The position numbers were made by a program, and so were the translations under genes. A DNA stretch of 56,731 bases from Fomitopsis serialis (lineage: Eukaryota; Basidiomycota; Agaricomycetes; Polyporales; Fomitopsidaceae), in assembly GCF_022376445.1 (NCBI RefSeq), contig NW_025955216.1:1-56731 (forward strand), given 5' to 3'. The notes under the pieces are model-generated. The model had not been told where the DNA came from, searched no databases, and was given only the letters and a program-made list of their open reading frames with translations. Of this stretch, positions 44,594-55,796 are shown one piece after another; the stretch's first letter is position 1, and each line of letters starts with the position of its first letter.

Positions 44594-47500
44594 TCAACGA
44601 TGAGACTGCGAGGACTTGAACTGGAGTGTCTTCCCTGCACCACTGATAGCTGACGCTGCATGCTCCTTACCGTGAGCCGCCTTCGTCGCTGCCTTCTCGG
44701 TGCTCTTCCGCATGAAATATCTAAGGAGCAATGAGTGGGTTGCGAAGATGCGGGTTCCTCTCTACTCACGTAACAAGTGATTGCCATATGCGCAGACCAT
44801 GCATTGGCGAGCTCGGTTGGTAGACCTGCTGCTCAGATTGCGGCGGTGGACCACGGGGATGGTCTTGCTTCTCAAAGGCCCCTCGGACAACATCAGAGGC
44901 CTTGAGTTTCGGTACCATCTTATGCGTAGCTGGCGCGGTGTGATAGACATTCTTCTTGAGGAGAGCAACTGCTTCGGCCTAGCGTGTGGACTATGTCAGT
45001 TCCATGAGCAGGGACAATCTTGAAGTTCTCCGCACCGTATCCCGCCGTCCTGCGATAGCACTTGGGGCGGGAGTCTCATTTTGCAGGTCCAAGGGGCCTA
45101 ATCCGCAGATGTGAGCGATATGGCCGCGTGGCTGAAGGTATATATCACCTACCCCAGCGGCGATCCGGCACGATGGTACCGGAAGCTCCAGAGGCAAGCG
45201 AGAAATGGCTATGGCTTCGATGGTCGACGGTGGGTCGCGACATGCTGTCGTGTATGACCCCTTGCTCGTGCGCATGCTGAAGCAATCGCGCCGCCTTCTC
45301 CTCGTACTTTCGCCTCTGCTTAATCACCTTCTGCGCCTTGTGTTTGTACCTCTTGTCCCACATTTCCTGGCCTGTGAGCCACCTCTTTACAGGAGGCTCC
45401 TTGATGATGCCGACCGACTGAGGCTTCACATGCAGCGCCGGGATATCCTCCTTCGGCTCCATGGGTCTCACTTTGCCGAATATGTCAACCCGTTCTCTGA
45501 GAGTGATGACTTGGGGAATGTCCTATTTGATTGCCACGGTGAGTACAAGACTTAGAAAACGCAGTTATAGTAACGCACCTTCCCCGATCCATTATGCCTT
45601 TCTGAGCCACTCTCTGTACCAGCGGGCAACTGCTCCGCCGCGCCTTCCTTGACTTCTTCCTTCGCCCTCTGCTCGTTCCTTCTGAAGTCTTCCTGACCGG
45701 AAGGCACCTCGCCAACGGGGCCCTTCTCCCTGAGAGCCTTCTCGCCGTTGTTGAGAGCGTGCCCGACACGCGGGCGTTCTGCTGGATCTTCCATATCATC
45801 CTCGGGCTCGTCAAGCTCCTCTGGCGGAATGTGGAACTCGGGAAATGGGTTCCGCTCCAAGTGCTCCGATGACTGCATCGTGACGTGCCGGACGAATTGA
45901 GCGATAGAGCTGTACGCATACTTCGCCTGTAACAAAGTTGTGAGCGTAAGGTCACATCTTCCTCCGAAGATCAGACGTACGCAACGTATGAAGGTGAAGA
46001 CGGTCAACACGTGACACATATCTGCAAAGCATCAGCGTCATCCGTACTCGAAACATACTTAATTATATACCGTCGTAGACTTGTAGGTGAACCTGGACAT
46101 CCGCCGTCAGCTCCGGATCATCATTGTTATTGAAGTCGATAGGTGTACCTTCGTTGGCGTCTTGAACCGCTCTGCATTCTCCTTCTGACGTCGACCTTCC
46201 TGCAGAACTCCGCCTCTTGCGGGGTACTCCTCCGGATGCGCAGCCTTGTGGGCCATGTAGATAATCTCGTCCCGCAATACCTCGCCATCCCCGCAGATGA
46301 CGTACAATGGGCACAGATTGCCGAGCGAGCCTTGCAGAACGGGTGACACCAACGGATGCGTGAGCTGTCTGTGAACGCCGCGTCAAGCAAAGCCTCTACC
46401 CAAACGCGCGAAACGTGCATACTCATTTGTAGCATAGAGCTGTATTTGGGAACGGAGCTCGAGTGGCATCGCATGTGGGTCATCCATGAGAACCTTCGGT
46501 GGTTTGGGCTCCCAGAATTCCGCATCATATTCTTGACCAAATTCGCCTTGACTCTGCTTTTTCCGATCCTCCTGAGAGGTCGCCTCCCGGTCCGCTTCCT
46601 CGTTGCCTCTCGGGGTTTGTTCCTCGGAAGCCGTATGGAGATTTCCATCCGCACTGGGCTCAGAGACACCATTCACATGTGCCCCATTGGCCGACTGAGG
46701 CTCCCGGCTACCACCGTTAGCTCTGACTGGCGAGTCAGGCTCCGGCGGCGTCTCCTGAGACTGCCTTAACATCGCCTCTTGGCTTCCGACATGCTCGTCT
46801 TTAAGGTCCTTACTCTGCACGTCTCTGCCTTCCTCCGCGCTTTGCTCCGCAAGCTCATCAGCTTGAGAGGCCATGCGACTCCTGCTGGGCTGCAGTGTAT
46901 CCGCATGGCCAGGTCGCGGGGGAGGGTTGGTCTGTGTCGGGACGACGCGAGCACGGCCATTCTCATCTGGCAATGAGTGTATAGGCCAAGTTGGAGACGG
47001 CTTGTGAATGAACCCATACGGCGGGATGATATCCTGCGTTCCATTGGTTCTCAGCCAGACGCGCACACTCAGGCTGTGAATACTGGAATGCTCACTGTCG
47101 GAGTGTTCTGCATGACGCTAGGAAAACTATGCGTCATGTCAACCCAAGGGCTGATGAGTACTGCACCCGCCGGTTGTGGTATACCCATGTCCCGAAGCAC
47201 AGTAAGAGCGGTCAAGCATAACCCGGCGCCCGCGGAATCTCCCGCGAAAACAATCTTGGATGGGGGCACCGGTTTGTGTAAGGCACCAGGCGGAGGGTCT
47301 GTGAGATAGAAGTCTGCGTACACACTCAGCACATGGCATTCAGGTTTGTGACAGATATCGATACGCACAGGCTGCGAGAACATCCTGAAGAGCACATGGC
47401 CATGGATACTGCGGCGCCTTCCTGCATGGCGTGAAGGCTCGTTAAGAGATGATTCAGTATTGTGCTAGTGAGGCTCGCCTGTAGTTCACTGCAAACGCTC

Positions 47501-48487
47501 GGCCCTTGATCTTACGAGCTGACATGATAATCAATGAACCGTCTTCAAATAAGATGATTTGATATGGGACTCACCGTAGCGAATGATTTGATAACGATGC
47601 GTGTCTGCATCAAGACCCGAGTCAGCGGCAAGGACGAACATTTTACTCAATCGACGACAGACGCACTGATGGACCCCCAGAAGTAGGCACCTGTACAAAC
47701 GGTCAGGATACATCACGCACATGTTTAATATGCGACAAACCTCCATGCACATACAGCTACTCCGTCGGATTGTCAGCGGTAAGACGTAACTGTCAATGTA
47801 CGACTTACCATGACACTCTCAAGATGTTCCATTCGCGGGATATATTTTTCCGTTTCAGATAGCTTCTCGCTCGGAGAGACCTCTTCATTGCTGAGGTACT
47901 TGTGTTCGGTAATCCACTCAGAGTCGATACCATCCAATCCTCTGACTTGCCACCAGCGCTCGCCGCCGACTACATACTTCAGATCATCAGGACCAAACCA
48001 GTCGACGAGAACGTCAGCGGCCTTGTTGCACGACGTAAATGAAATTTGCACCGGCGCGACGGCAGCCCAGGGAGGCGCAGGTACGTGCGTGTTGGTGCTT
48101 AACAATGGCATGGAGAGCTCAACGTGCGGCATCCCGTGTTGTGACTGGAGACATACTCACAATGCTTGCAGAGACTCCACACTGTTATGAGTCCCGAGTT
48201 CTATGAAGGCCTTCACTATATGGAATCCCCTTCATTACTCGATGAGCACAGGTGACCGCGGGACTTCATTGCGAGGATACGACGCACTCGTCGAAGAATA
48301 TATCATCTGTGGCTTCCTCGGTTGCCTCGCCGTCCTTGAATTTTTGGGCCTTCTTTCGACCATGCTTGACGAGAGTCTTGAAGGCAACTGCGATGTACGG
48401 TGTAGGTCCAAGGCCCCAACAAGCTTAGCTCTGTTCGGACTTACCCGGCGCGATGTGTACGGCAGCGGAGAATGTGTTTACGCCCAT
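44594..48487 (-). CDS. Large HSL-type alpha/beta hydrolase with disordered insert and tail
   Basis: Lipase/esterase of the hormone-sensitive-lipase family, about 1,000 residues. The start is tentative (ATG 48487, MGVNTFSAAVHIAP, then VAFKTLVKHGRKKAQKFKDG); one or two exons near 48100-48300 are unresolved. Landmarks: ERWWQVRGLDGIDSEWI, the oxyanion motif LYVHGGAYFWGS (intron inside, about 47680-47745), IVFAGDSAGAGLCLTALTVL (nucleophile Ser, near 47230), GAVLISPWVDMTHSFPSVM, CPLYVICGDGEVLRDEIIY (catalytic Asp, near 46290) and HLQVYDGMCHVLTVFTFI (catalytic His, near 46040). About 160 low-complexity residues (46450-46990; SREPQSANGAHVNGVSE type) sit between Ser and Asp. The 300-residue C-terminus is charged, with KRYKHKAQKVIKQRRKYEEK, ending KSSQSHR and TGA 44594-44596. 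Probably lipid-droplet or ER associated; substrate unknown. Confidence 0.85.
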
Positions 48488-49114
48488 AAGCAGATAGATC
48501 CGGGAGGAGGAAGATATCCAGCGGAAGTCGGAGCCAAGCAAGTGGGAGGAACAACGTGCAGAAGGCGGACTCCATGACCCTCGACGCTCGCGGTGCCCCA
48601 GTCGCGCGTCGAACACGCTCGTACCTGAGCGTGTCATGGCACGTGCACCGCGCCACCCCAAGAGCGCCCGCCGTCGACCACCGCCACTGGCAGAAGTTGG
48701 CCAGTGGCAACAGACAATTCCTCGAAGACCGCCCTCTCCCACTCAACAAAGTCGTTTTTACGGTTTTCCTACCAGGGACTAACCAATTCGACTGATTTGG
48801 CTACAAACCTAGCATAAATGCCCCTATACACTGCCCTCCGCCCTCCTTCTACTATTATGGCCCCCGCTCACACATGAGAATAAAGAATCCTATAGTAATA
48901 TGGAATAGTACACATGATCTATATATACTGCATCAAACACTGGTTCGTGAGGCTCCCGCCACCGCGCCACGATTTTATTGAACATACGCGGCGAATCACA
49001 TCTTGCAAATAAAGCTCAGGCTGGACAGTTATTCTGAGCAGTTGATAATGACGATTCTTTGTACGACGGCCGGTTCCGTCCGTCGGCCGCGGCTATGCAT
49101 GATATCGTTTCAAT
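48488..49114. other. Promoter of HSL-type hydrolase and 3' flank of third DUF6533 gene
   Basis: About 630 bp. The minus-strand frame upstream of 48487 stays open to 48742 but is arginine/serine-rich without family similarity, so the true start could lie further upstream. No other gene is seen. Confidence 0.45.
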
Positions 49115-50832
49115 CTAAGCCAAGTTTCCAATCGGAAGTAGCGCGGAACTCTCACCATCACTATCAACGAAGTCATCAAGGCAGTATCCGTCAATAGGGG
49201 AGAGCATAGTTGAATCGCCATGGTTCGAGTTGGGAAGGGTGACGAAGCTGGGTATGTCTCGTAAAGTGCGAGAAAAGACTTCGCCACCGTCGCTTTCTGC
49301 GGCAGCCACCTCTCGCAGATCTAGAGTGAGTCTGGACAGCAGAATCGAAGTGAAACTGCCGGCACGAAAATGTTCAGAAGAGCGACATGTATGATGAAGC
49401 CCCGAGAGGTTTCTTACATGGCTGTCCACATTGTCCAGATTTCAAGGAACTGTAGAGGTGCGAACAAGCGTAGGCAAAGAACATGACATCAGTCTCATGG
49501 AGCCAAACTCGCACTTGGTTTAATGTACCTCGTTGAGATGACCGGTCCCTATGCCAATCACGTTCACGACACAGAGCAGCCTGGGCATATGTATGAGTGT
49601 CCGCTCTTCAGAGGCGATACAAGTTGTTTTTGCTTACGCAAAGCATATTGTCGCTACGTTGTGTATGTCATCACCGTGGCATCCTCCATATAGAACGTGA
49701 GGCTTACTGTCGTGTAGCAGAACACCTTTCAGTGCTCTTTGGATGCCCTCTGCACCATCAACGTCCTTGCGTCTCTGGCTTGTCTTCAAGCCGGTCAGGA
49801 CCAGAACAAGACCGTCCGATATGAGCGCTGCCACTCTGGCAAAAATCATCCCTTAGAATAGCGTTCAGTGCTTGAATTCATTTCTGTGTACGCATTGTAC
49901 GCACAGCTGGCACGATGAAATCAAATGTTACGAAATGCAAGCTTGAGTACGAGATGACAGCGAATCGGTGAATAGACGCACTTCTCATAGCTCCTCTCAT
50001 TTCCGGCCAAGGACAGGGTGCAAGCTCTGAAACCGTCGACGGTCCCCAATGACGGGATCGACCTGGTGAAGAGGTACTATGGCAGGAATTTATAGCACTG
50101 CGTGTCAACAATAATGTGTCATACGTAACACTGCGAATTAACGTACAATCAAAATTCCAGGATTGACTAGGCCGATGAGCAGTACGGTAGCGCAAAGCCA
50201 GCGATTCCGGTTGTAGATCGCAAAGACCCGCAGGGCCGCGAATACTGGTAGTAGCGCAATCAGGACGTGCAGAAGTGATTTCGACGTACACACGTACTAG
50301 AAGTGCTGACGAGGATAATGACATCCAAGCCCATTTGGAAGCGTTGCATAATCCCGCAACTTAGTCGATCCGTTGAGCCTACGCAGAGCCTTGAACTAAT
50401 CATCGAATTTGTACGGACCTCTGCAACACTCATCAGCAAGAAGTATGACTCATTAATCCGGCTATATCGCGCTCACTTTCACAGTCTGCCAGGGAGCATC
50501 TATCCGAGTGAGCACCTCGAGGACCGTATTGGCCAATGCCGGATATCGGTAGAAGTAGAAGAGGATGGTGCCGAATGATGGTCGAACTCCCCAAATATAT
50601 CGAACCTCGCGGTCGAGTGTTAATAGGTAGTCGTAGACGTATAGCGCTTGATTCAACAAATGAGTACCTCAGCTGGACGTGCTGTGGATAGCCTCACCTG
50701 TCGCTGAGAAGTACATGTAGTTCACGAGGCCCACGAAGATATCTAGCCATCTGCGACGAGACAGACTTGTGAGTGGGCAATAGCAGAGAACGGGTGAAAG
50801 ACGGCCTACAACAAAGCTCCGTGAAGTGCCAT
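49115..50832 (-). CDS. DUF6533 seven-helix membrane protein, third copy
   Basis: Start ATG 50832 (MALHGALLWLDIFVGLVNYM with an intron removed after ALL), stop TAG 49115-49117. The DUF6533 signature is ALYVYDYLLTLDREVRYIWG, then FGTILFYFYRYPALANTVLE. Later exons are less certain but include a helix equivalent to FAALRVFAIYNRN (about 50170-50250), the short exon with VAALISDGLVLVLTGLKTSQ (about 49750-49850) and the end SILLSRLTLDLREVAAAESD with a Ser/Asp-rich tail. It is clearly diverged from the tandem pair at 19.9-23.7 kb and lies about 25 kb away on the other strand. A TATA box sits about 75 bp upstream. Predicted plasma-membrane receptor-like protein; ligand unknown. Confidence 0.78.
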
Positions 50833-52599
50833 TGTATGGGGGTTGTGTTGAGCGAGGTGTGAAGAATGCAATGGTTGGTTAGTTATACTAGAGGTCCCTG
50901 CATACTTATATGGTCCCTGCGCGAACCACTTCAGTATATTGTACAGGATAGCCAAGGCGTGGATCAGAAGCAACTATCAGAAGAGATATGTTCTACAGAT
51001 GTAGACTGGGTTCTACTCGCCTAGCCGTGGTTCTCGCAGAGACATCCCTCGATCTGTATTGGCTGGAAGCTTTTCGAGGGAGACAGCATTATTCAGTCTG
51101 TCCTGACCTGTGCTTATCTTTGATTGGGGGAACAAGCCCAGAATAGTGCACTTGAACCTTGTACAACATGGAAGCGTTATCAGTCAGTAGTCAGTCCCAA
51201 AGACATCTACCTCTTCCCCACTCCTGTGCACACGGTCGCTTTCGACCCTCCAGTCAACTGGCATGTCGATGGCAAGGGGAAAGGGGGCGACAAGCCATGG
51301 GAAGTTGTCTCGGTACAGAAGGTCACCGCGAGTGGCGCCGCCGAATGCACCATGTGTTCAACGTGGTGGCGGCGTAGCTAGATACACCATAGGCAACCAG
51401 ACTGGCAACGGCATGAATGTTGGATATCCTGGCACTCCAGCGTATGCATCTGTTGAATGTGCTTGACGCTGCGGACGTCTCGACTAGGAGCCCGATTGCG
51501 TCCAGCGGTCGGCGAACATGTGGTAGGACCAGTGCCACGATGCGAAGAACGCCGCGCCGCAACTACGAGACCACAAAGTCTCGATGGTTGCACATTGCAA
51601 CAAGGCCTGTCTTCTCCCTTGACGACTTGAAGCTCTGGAGATAGATGAGTTCGTCGTTGGTTTCCATAAGACACGCCAAACAGTACCATGATTATTCACA
51701 CGGCGTGTCTCCCTAAGATCAAACAACGTTCGCCGGGGCAAAGCCTCTCTGCCTAGCGTCAGGCTTGCATTTTTCAGCCTGTCCATTATGGCAGTCCACG
51801 CAAGTCAAGGCCGCCGTGATGATACATACCTGAATCTTTATTGCCGCGAGGCACTATGCGCAGACACTGCTGTCAAGCCCTAGGAGTCTGTGGGAGTATT
51901 CCAAGCCAAAGTTAGCAACAACGAATGATACGTAGAGGACGTACCGCTCAGACGTTGGGAGGGCTTCCGAGTCAGACCGAGAAAGGCCCGTATGTGAGAT
52001 CCCCTTAACTTGACTGCACGAGAAAGCCGCCCGGTATGAATAACGCTTGTGGTACCTATGTCACACGTTCGAGTTGTAAGTATGCCGGAATTTGGCCGGA
52101 ATAGTCGAGATCTTATGCAGTGAATGAGAGGCGGCGTCATGGTTCCACGGTGACTCGCTGCGCACATGGTCCTGTCGAAATGCAGGTCGCATTAATGTCA
52201 CCTTGAAACGCATGCACAGAGATACGATGATGACAGGGTGTACATACAGAGCCTGTGATCGCAACCGCCTCGCGTCACTGTCAGCTTGTGGCGCTCGCAC
52301 TTCGGTCCAAAAAAGGTAATCACCTAGATTGAACGCAACCACTTGGCGTGCCCCTCTGTCAGCAAGACATAACACATAACATTGAGAGAAGACTCTGCTA
52401 TGAGGAGCGAGTTCTAGTCTATATATGGCAGGGAAGGGGGATATTTCTACAGGTTGCGGATCATTCTATCATCAGTAGCATCGAATGCAGTGGTCTAGAA
52501 ACAGTAGAGCGAGGAGAGGACTATCGGGACAGCTGATATACATGCTCTGACGGAGTGGTACTACAAAACATAAGACGCTGTAGCGTTGCTGAAACAAAC
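50833..52599. other. Long gene-poor gap
   Basis: About 1.8 kb. Open frames of 70-100 codons occur on both strands around 51124-51786, but most lack ATG starts and none show a family motif or a splice-compatible partner. The stretch may hold a decayed gene. No terminal repeats or transposase motifs were seen. Confidence 0.45.
50893..50920 (-). promoter_or_regulatory. TATA-like element flanked by a 9-bp direct repeat
   Basis: On the plus strand GGTCCCTGC occurs at 50893-50901 and again at 50912-50920, flanking an element that reads CCATATAAGT on the minus strand (50904-50913). It is about 75 bp upstream of the DUF6533 ATG at 50832, a plausible TATA distance. Confidence 0.4.
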
Positions 52600-53356
52600 T
52601 AGGACGAAGTGTTCTGAAGGGTGCGTTGAATCCGTTGTCGCCATTTCACGTATATGCCCTCTTGGGGCGATGGCGCGTATCGACAGAGTTCGAAGAGCAC
52701 GAGTTGTTCCTTAAGCAGGATCAGTGAGTTGATAGCTATGCACCGATATCAAGAAGCGTTACCATAAATCCAGGATTGATCCATACTTGCTCACGCGCTT
52801 AGGGAACGAGACGTCAGCGAGAGTCAAACCGTAGAGGGCAAACTCACTCTTTCTGATCTCTGCAATCGCATCAGTGGGGCAAATTCGCCTTGAATACATA
52901 ACTGCAAAGGTGTCAGCCAAGTCGCGACTATCGGTGAGTAGAGGCGCTTACGGTATGCAGCGATGACTGCCGCGCTGCGCGAAAGGCCTTGCACGCAATG
53001 CACCAGTACAACGCCCCTATGGCTTAGGGCATTATGTATGAACTGGCAAGCCGCCGGCAGGTTGATCAATAGGTCCGCGTAGTCGACGTCTTCAATGGGG
53101 ATGCGCAGATGCTGAATACCGGACGCGGGGTTGTCTGCTGGAATGGGCTCTTTGCCGAGCGATACTATGTGCGTAATGCGCCGGTCAGACAGCGTCCGGG
53201 GAGAAATGGCGGCATCGAGGCTATAAGGTATCGGGTAGAGAGTCAGCTCTTATACTAGATGACGACGGGGTAGGCAGTGTCGGTTACTTACGTCCCAAGA
53301 AACAACCTGTCCTCAAGGCCCGCGATTGGATTGATTCTTCCCCAGCTTGTAGACAT
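52600..53356 (-). CDS. Small dual-specificity protein phosphatase
   Basis: Atypical DSP-fold phosphatase acting on phospho-Tyr and phospho-Ser/Thr. Five exons join in phase from ATG 53356 (MSTSWGRINPIAGLEDRLFL) to TAG 52600-52602, about 190 residues, almost all catalytic domain. SLDAAISPRTLSDRRITHIV leads to the general-acid loop IPIEDVDYADLL, the active site VLVHCVQGLSRSAAVIAAYL (HCxxGxSRS signature) and TDAIAEIRKTREQVWINPGF, the usual DSP helix before MEQLVLFELCRYA. It has no kinase-docking, membrane or zinc extension, so the substrate is unknown. It could be a MAP-kinase or general phosphatase. It lies alone between two long gaps. Confidence 0.9.
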
Positions 53357-54565
53357 CTTAGCGGCTTCGTCTCTTGAACAGGCTCGACGGAGAACTCGTC
53401 CCTCTTTTGGCCCGTGCATTTTGTACGAACGCGCCATGCATGGCGGGCCCACAGAGGTGCCGTCCGTTCATGCATAGCGTGCTCGCTGCCTGTATGCTTC
53501 CGAGCTAGTGGCCACATCCCTTGGGCACTGGCAACGTCGAGGGCGGTGAACAGCGCCCGAGTGTGGCGCAGGTGCCCGGAGTTAAGCCCACGTGACCGCG
53601 CGACGCCGTCCCAATTTGGTGCTGAACTTGCTCGGCCGCTACTCTCTGCTCATGGCTGTGCACCGTTTCGAAGGCCGTCACTCGATTGGACGAGCGCAAG
53701 TGACTTCCTCCGTGTTCGTCGCCTTGTCAATACCACAGAGTGTACTTGCATGCCATGTCAGTGGACTATCTGTGGTTGTGGAGTCGGTTAGCATAGTCTC
53801 GCCGACGATTGCAAGCTCACAATGACTGCGCAAATCCCGCTTGTGCGTGGCAGGTCGTATGCAACATGTGGGCACGCGACTTCGTTCTTGGAATGTCTGT
53901 TTGTTTCCCGACACCGTGAGCGGTGATGATGTGTTCACAGGTGTGCAAAAGCGGGAGGCTGCTCACTGACATTTCCTGTCGCCATGCTCGGACGTTTGTC
54001 TCTGTTTCACCGTCTAGCCATAGTTGAAACTTGTGCGTACCCTCGTGGTGCTGGTCGGTGGAAAGACAACTATGCCGACATGCACACGAGACGCTAACCG
54101 CGCGCGGGCACCGAGTAAGTCTGCGGCAGATCGCCGACTACGAGATTTGCCACTGAAGGGAGTACGCGAGTACCCTTTCACGCAAGATATCCGCGGGACG
54201 TGCGCAGGACAGTGGGGTATCCGGACAGCCTGCCAATAATGTGCTCCCTCTCTTCCATGACTTGTCAGAGGTGGCTGTGCATTGCCGTAGCGACCACCCA
54301 CGGAACATGCTCGGGCGCTCCGCTAGCATGACGCACAGTAAAGACGATCGAGATCGCGAAGCACACGATCGCTGGACGCAAGGCACCAAACCTGCGCCGA
54401 CGAGACCGCGTATTCACTCAAGTACAGCGGGCGCAGGATTGCCCCCACTAAACCATTACTGTGCCAATCAGTTCATACTGTACATCGGGGTGCATTATAG
54501 GCAAACGGCGTGCGTCCATCGGAAGCTCATCCAAACAAGGGCTGCCCAGACCAGCATGACAGCCT
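53357..54565. other. Gene-poor gap between phosphatase and protoglobin genes
   Basis: About 1.2 kb with the phosphatase promoter at the left. Short open frames on both strands lack motifs and splice partners. No tRNA, repeat or transposon signature was recognised. Confidence 0.5.
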
Positions 54566-55583
54566 TCACTCGTTCGTGTAGTGCCGGGCGAACAAATCGT
54601 TCTGAATCCAAATGACCTATGCCACAGGGAACAAGTCAGCTGTGTCCGCCGATATACCACACAGTGCGTAAAGCACCCTCACCTTGTTGATTGCCGAGAC
54701 AGCATCTATCTTCGTCTGCATACTTGCTGTCTCCTCCGGTAGACGCAGAATGGCGGTCTGCAGGACGTTTTGCACCACACTGAGAAGTAATGCGCAGTCA
54801 CGATCTAACCGAGGATCAGAATTTCCGCAGGGATGGATAGACGTGACAGACATACAGGGAACATTCAAGGGTGCAATGCCCAGTGCTCTTTGGTGTTTGA
54901 AAGGTGAGACACCGGTATGCATAATGCCGACCTTATCCATGTACGCCCATGTCTTGCCTTTCGAGTAGTCGGCCGTCAATACCCTCCGAGCCCACGCTTT
55001 CATGAAGACCTGATAGTGGACGGGTTCAGTGCGACGCTCATATAGGAGTGAACCACACCGACCTTTCGGAAGACAATCTGTGCGCTATCCAGTGTCAGGT
55101 CCTCCAGCTTCTCAGGCAGAGGTCCGTCGAATCCCTACACGTCGGGGAAGCTCAGCGCCGCAGTCGTTCAATATTCAGGAAGGTACGTACGTGATTCCGC
55201 GTCATGAAGACCTTCTTGGTGATGTCGAACTCGAACAGCTTCGAGTAGAGCTCGTCCACCATGCCTGGTATGGCCGCATTTACGTGCGGCGCAATTGATG
55301 TAATGATGTCCGAATCGCGCGACGTGAAATTGACGAAATCGGTGAGGTATGCGACGCGATCGTCTAGCGAGTTCTTCAGCAACACCGGATCGATCTCCTG
55401 CACAAACACAGGGCAGCTGCTCGAAGACGAGGCCGACCGGAGCAGTGTCGAAGACGAGTCCGTTGCAGACGTGGTGGTCCTGTCAGAATTGTCGTCAAAC
55501 GATGGACGTTCAACTCTATCGCCATATTGAGCAAAAGGACAGGTTGTGTCTTGGGAGTATGAGTCGAGGTCGAACGTGGACAT
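54566..55583 (-). CDS. Protoglobin / globin-sensor domain protein
   Basis: Haem-binding single-domain globin of the protoglobin/globin-coupled-sensor type. Start ATG 55583 (MSTFDLDSYSQDTTCPFAQY), stop TGA 54566-54568, about 250 residues over four exons. A Ser-rich N-terminus precedes the globin: LKNSLDDRVAYLTDFVNFTS, APHVNAAIPGMVDELYSKLF, FDITKKVFMTRN, GFDGPLPEKLEDLTLDSAQI, KAWARRVLTADYSKGKTWAY, then MDKVGIMHTGVSPFKHQ, where the His of MHTG fits the proximal haem ligand, and LLSVVQNVLQTAILRLPEET with final VIWIQNDLFARHY. No output domain is attached, so it may bind or sense oxygen, nitric oxide or carbon monoxide, or detoxify them. A TATA-like ATATAAG lies at about 55664-55670, 80-90 bp upstream. 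Confidence 0.85.
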
Positions 55584-55796
55584 GATGCAGAACCGCCACG
55601 AATACGGAAGATGGTTGAAATTGACTGAAGCAGGGATGACGGTCTCGACGACGTCTATGGGGGCTTATATGTGACCATGGGCATTCGCCCGGGACATACA
55701 GGACACTTTGCCAATTGCTCATCGCGGTTCGACCTCGTTACTGGTCGAGAAGCGGCATTAGAGATATGGGTCGACCCAGCCAAGGCGAGGCGGGTG
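55584..55796. other. Promoter of protoglobin gene and 3' flank of edge gene
   Basis: Short spacer between two minus-strand genes, containing the TATA-like element of the protoglobin gene. Confidence 0.5.
55664..55670 (-). promoter_or_regulatory. TATA-like element of the protoglobin gene
   Basis: On the minus strand the sequence reads ACATATAAGCCCC, about 80-90 bp upstream of the ATG at 55583, a usual TATA-to-ATG distance for a gene with a short leader. Confidence 0.4.

Noticed and set aside
51124..51381. 85-codon plus-strand frame
   Set aside because: Begins at a TTG, not ATG; no recognised domain and no convincing next exon.
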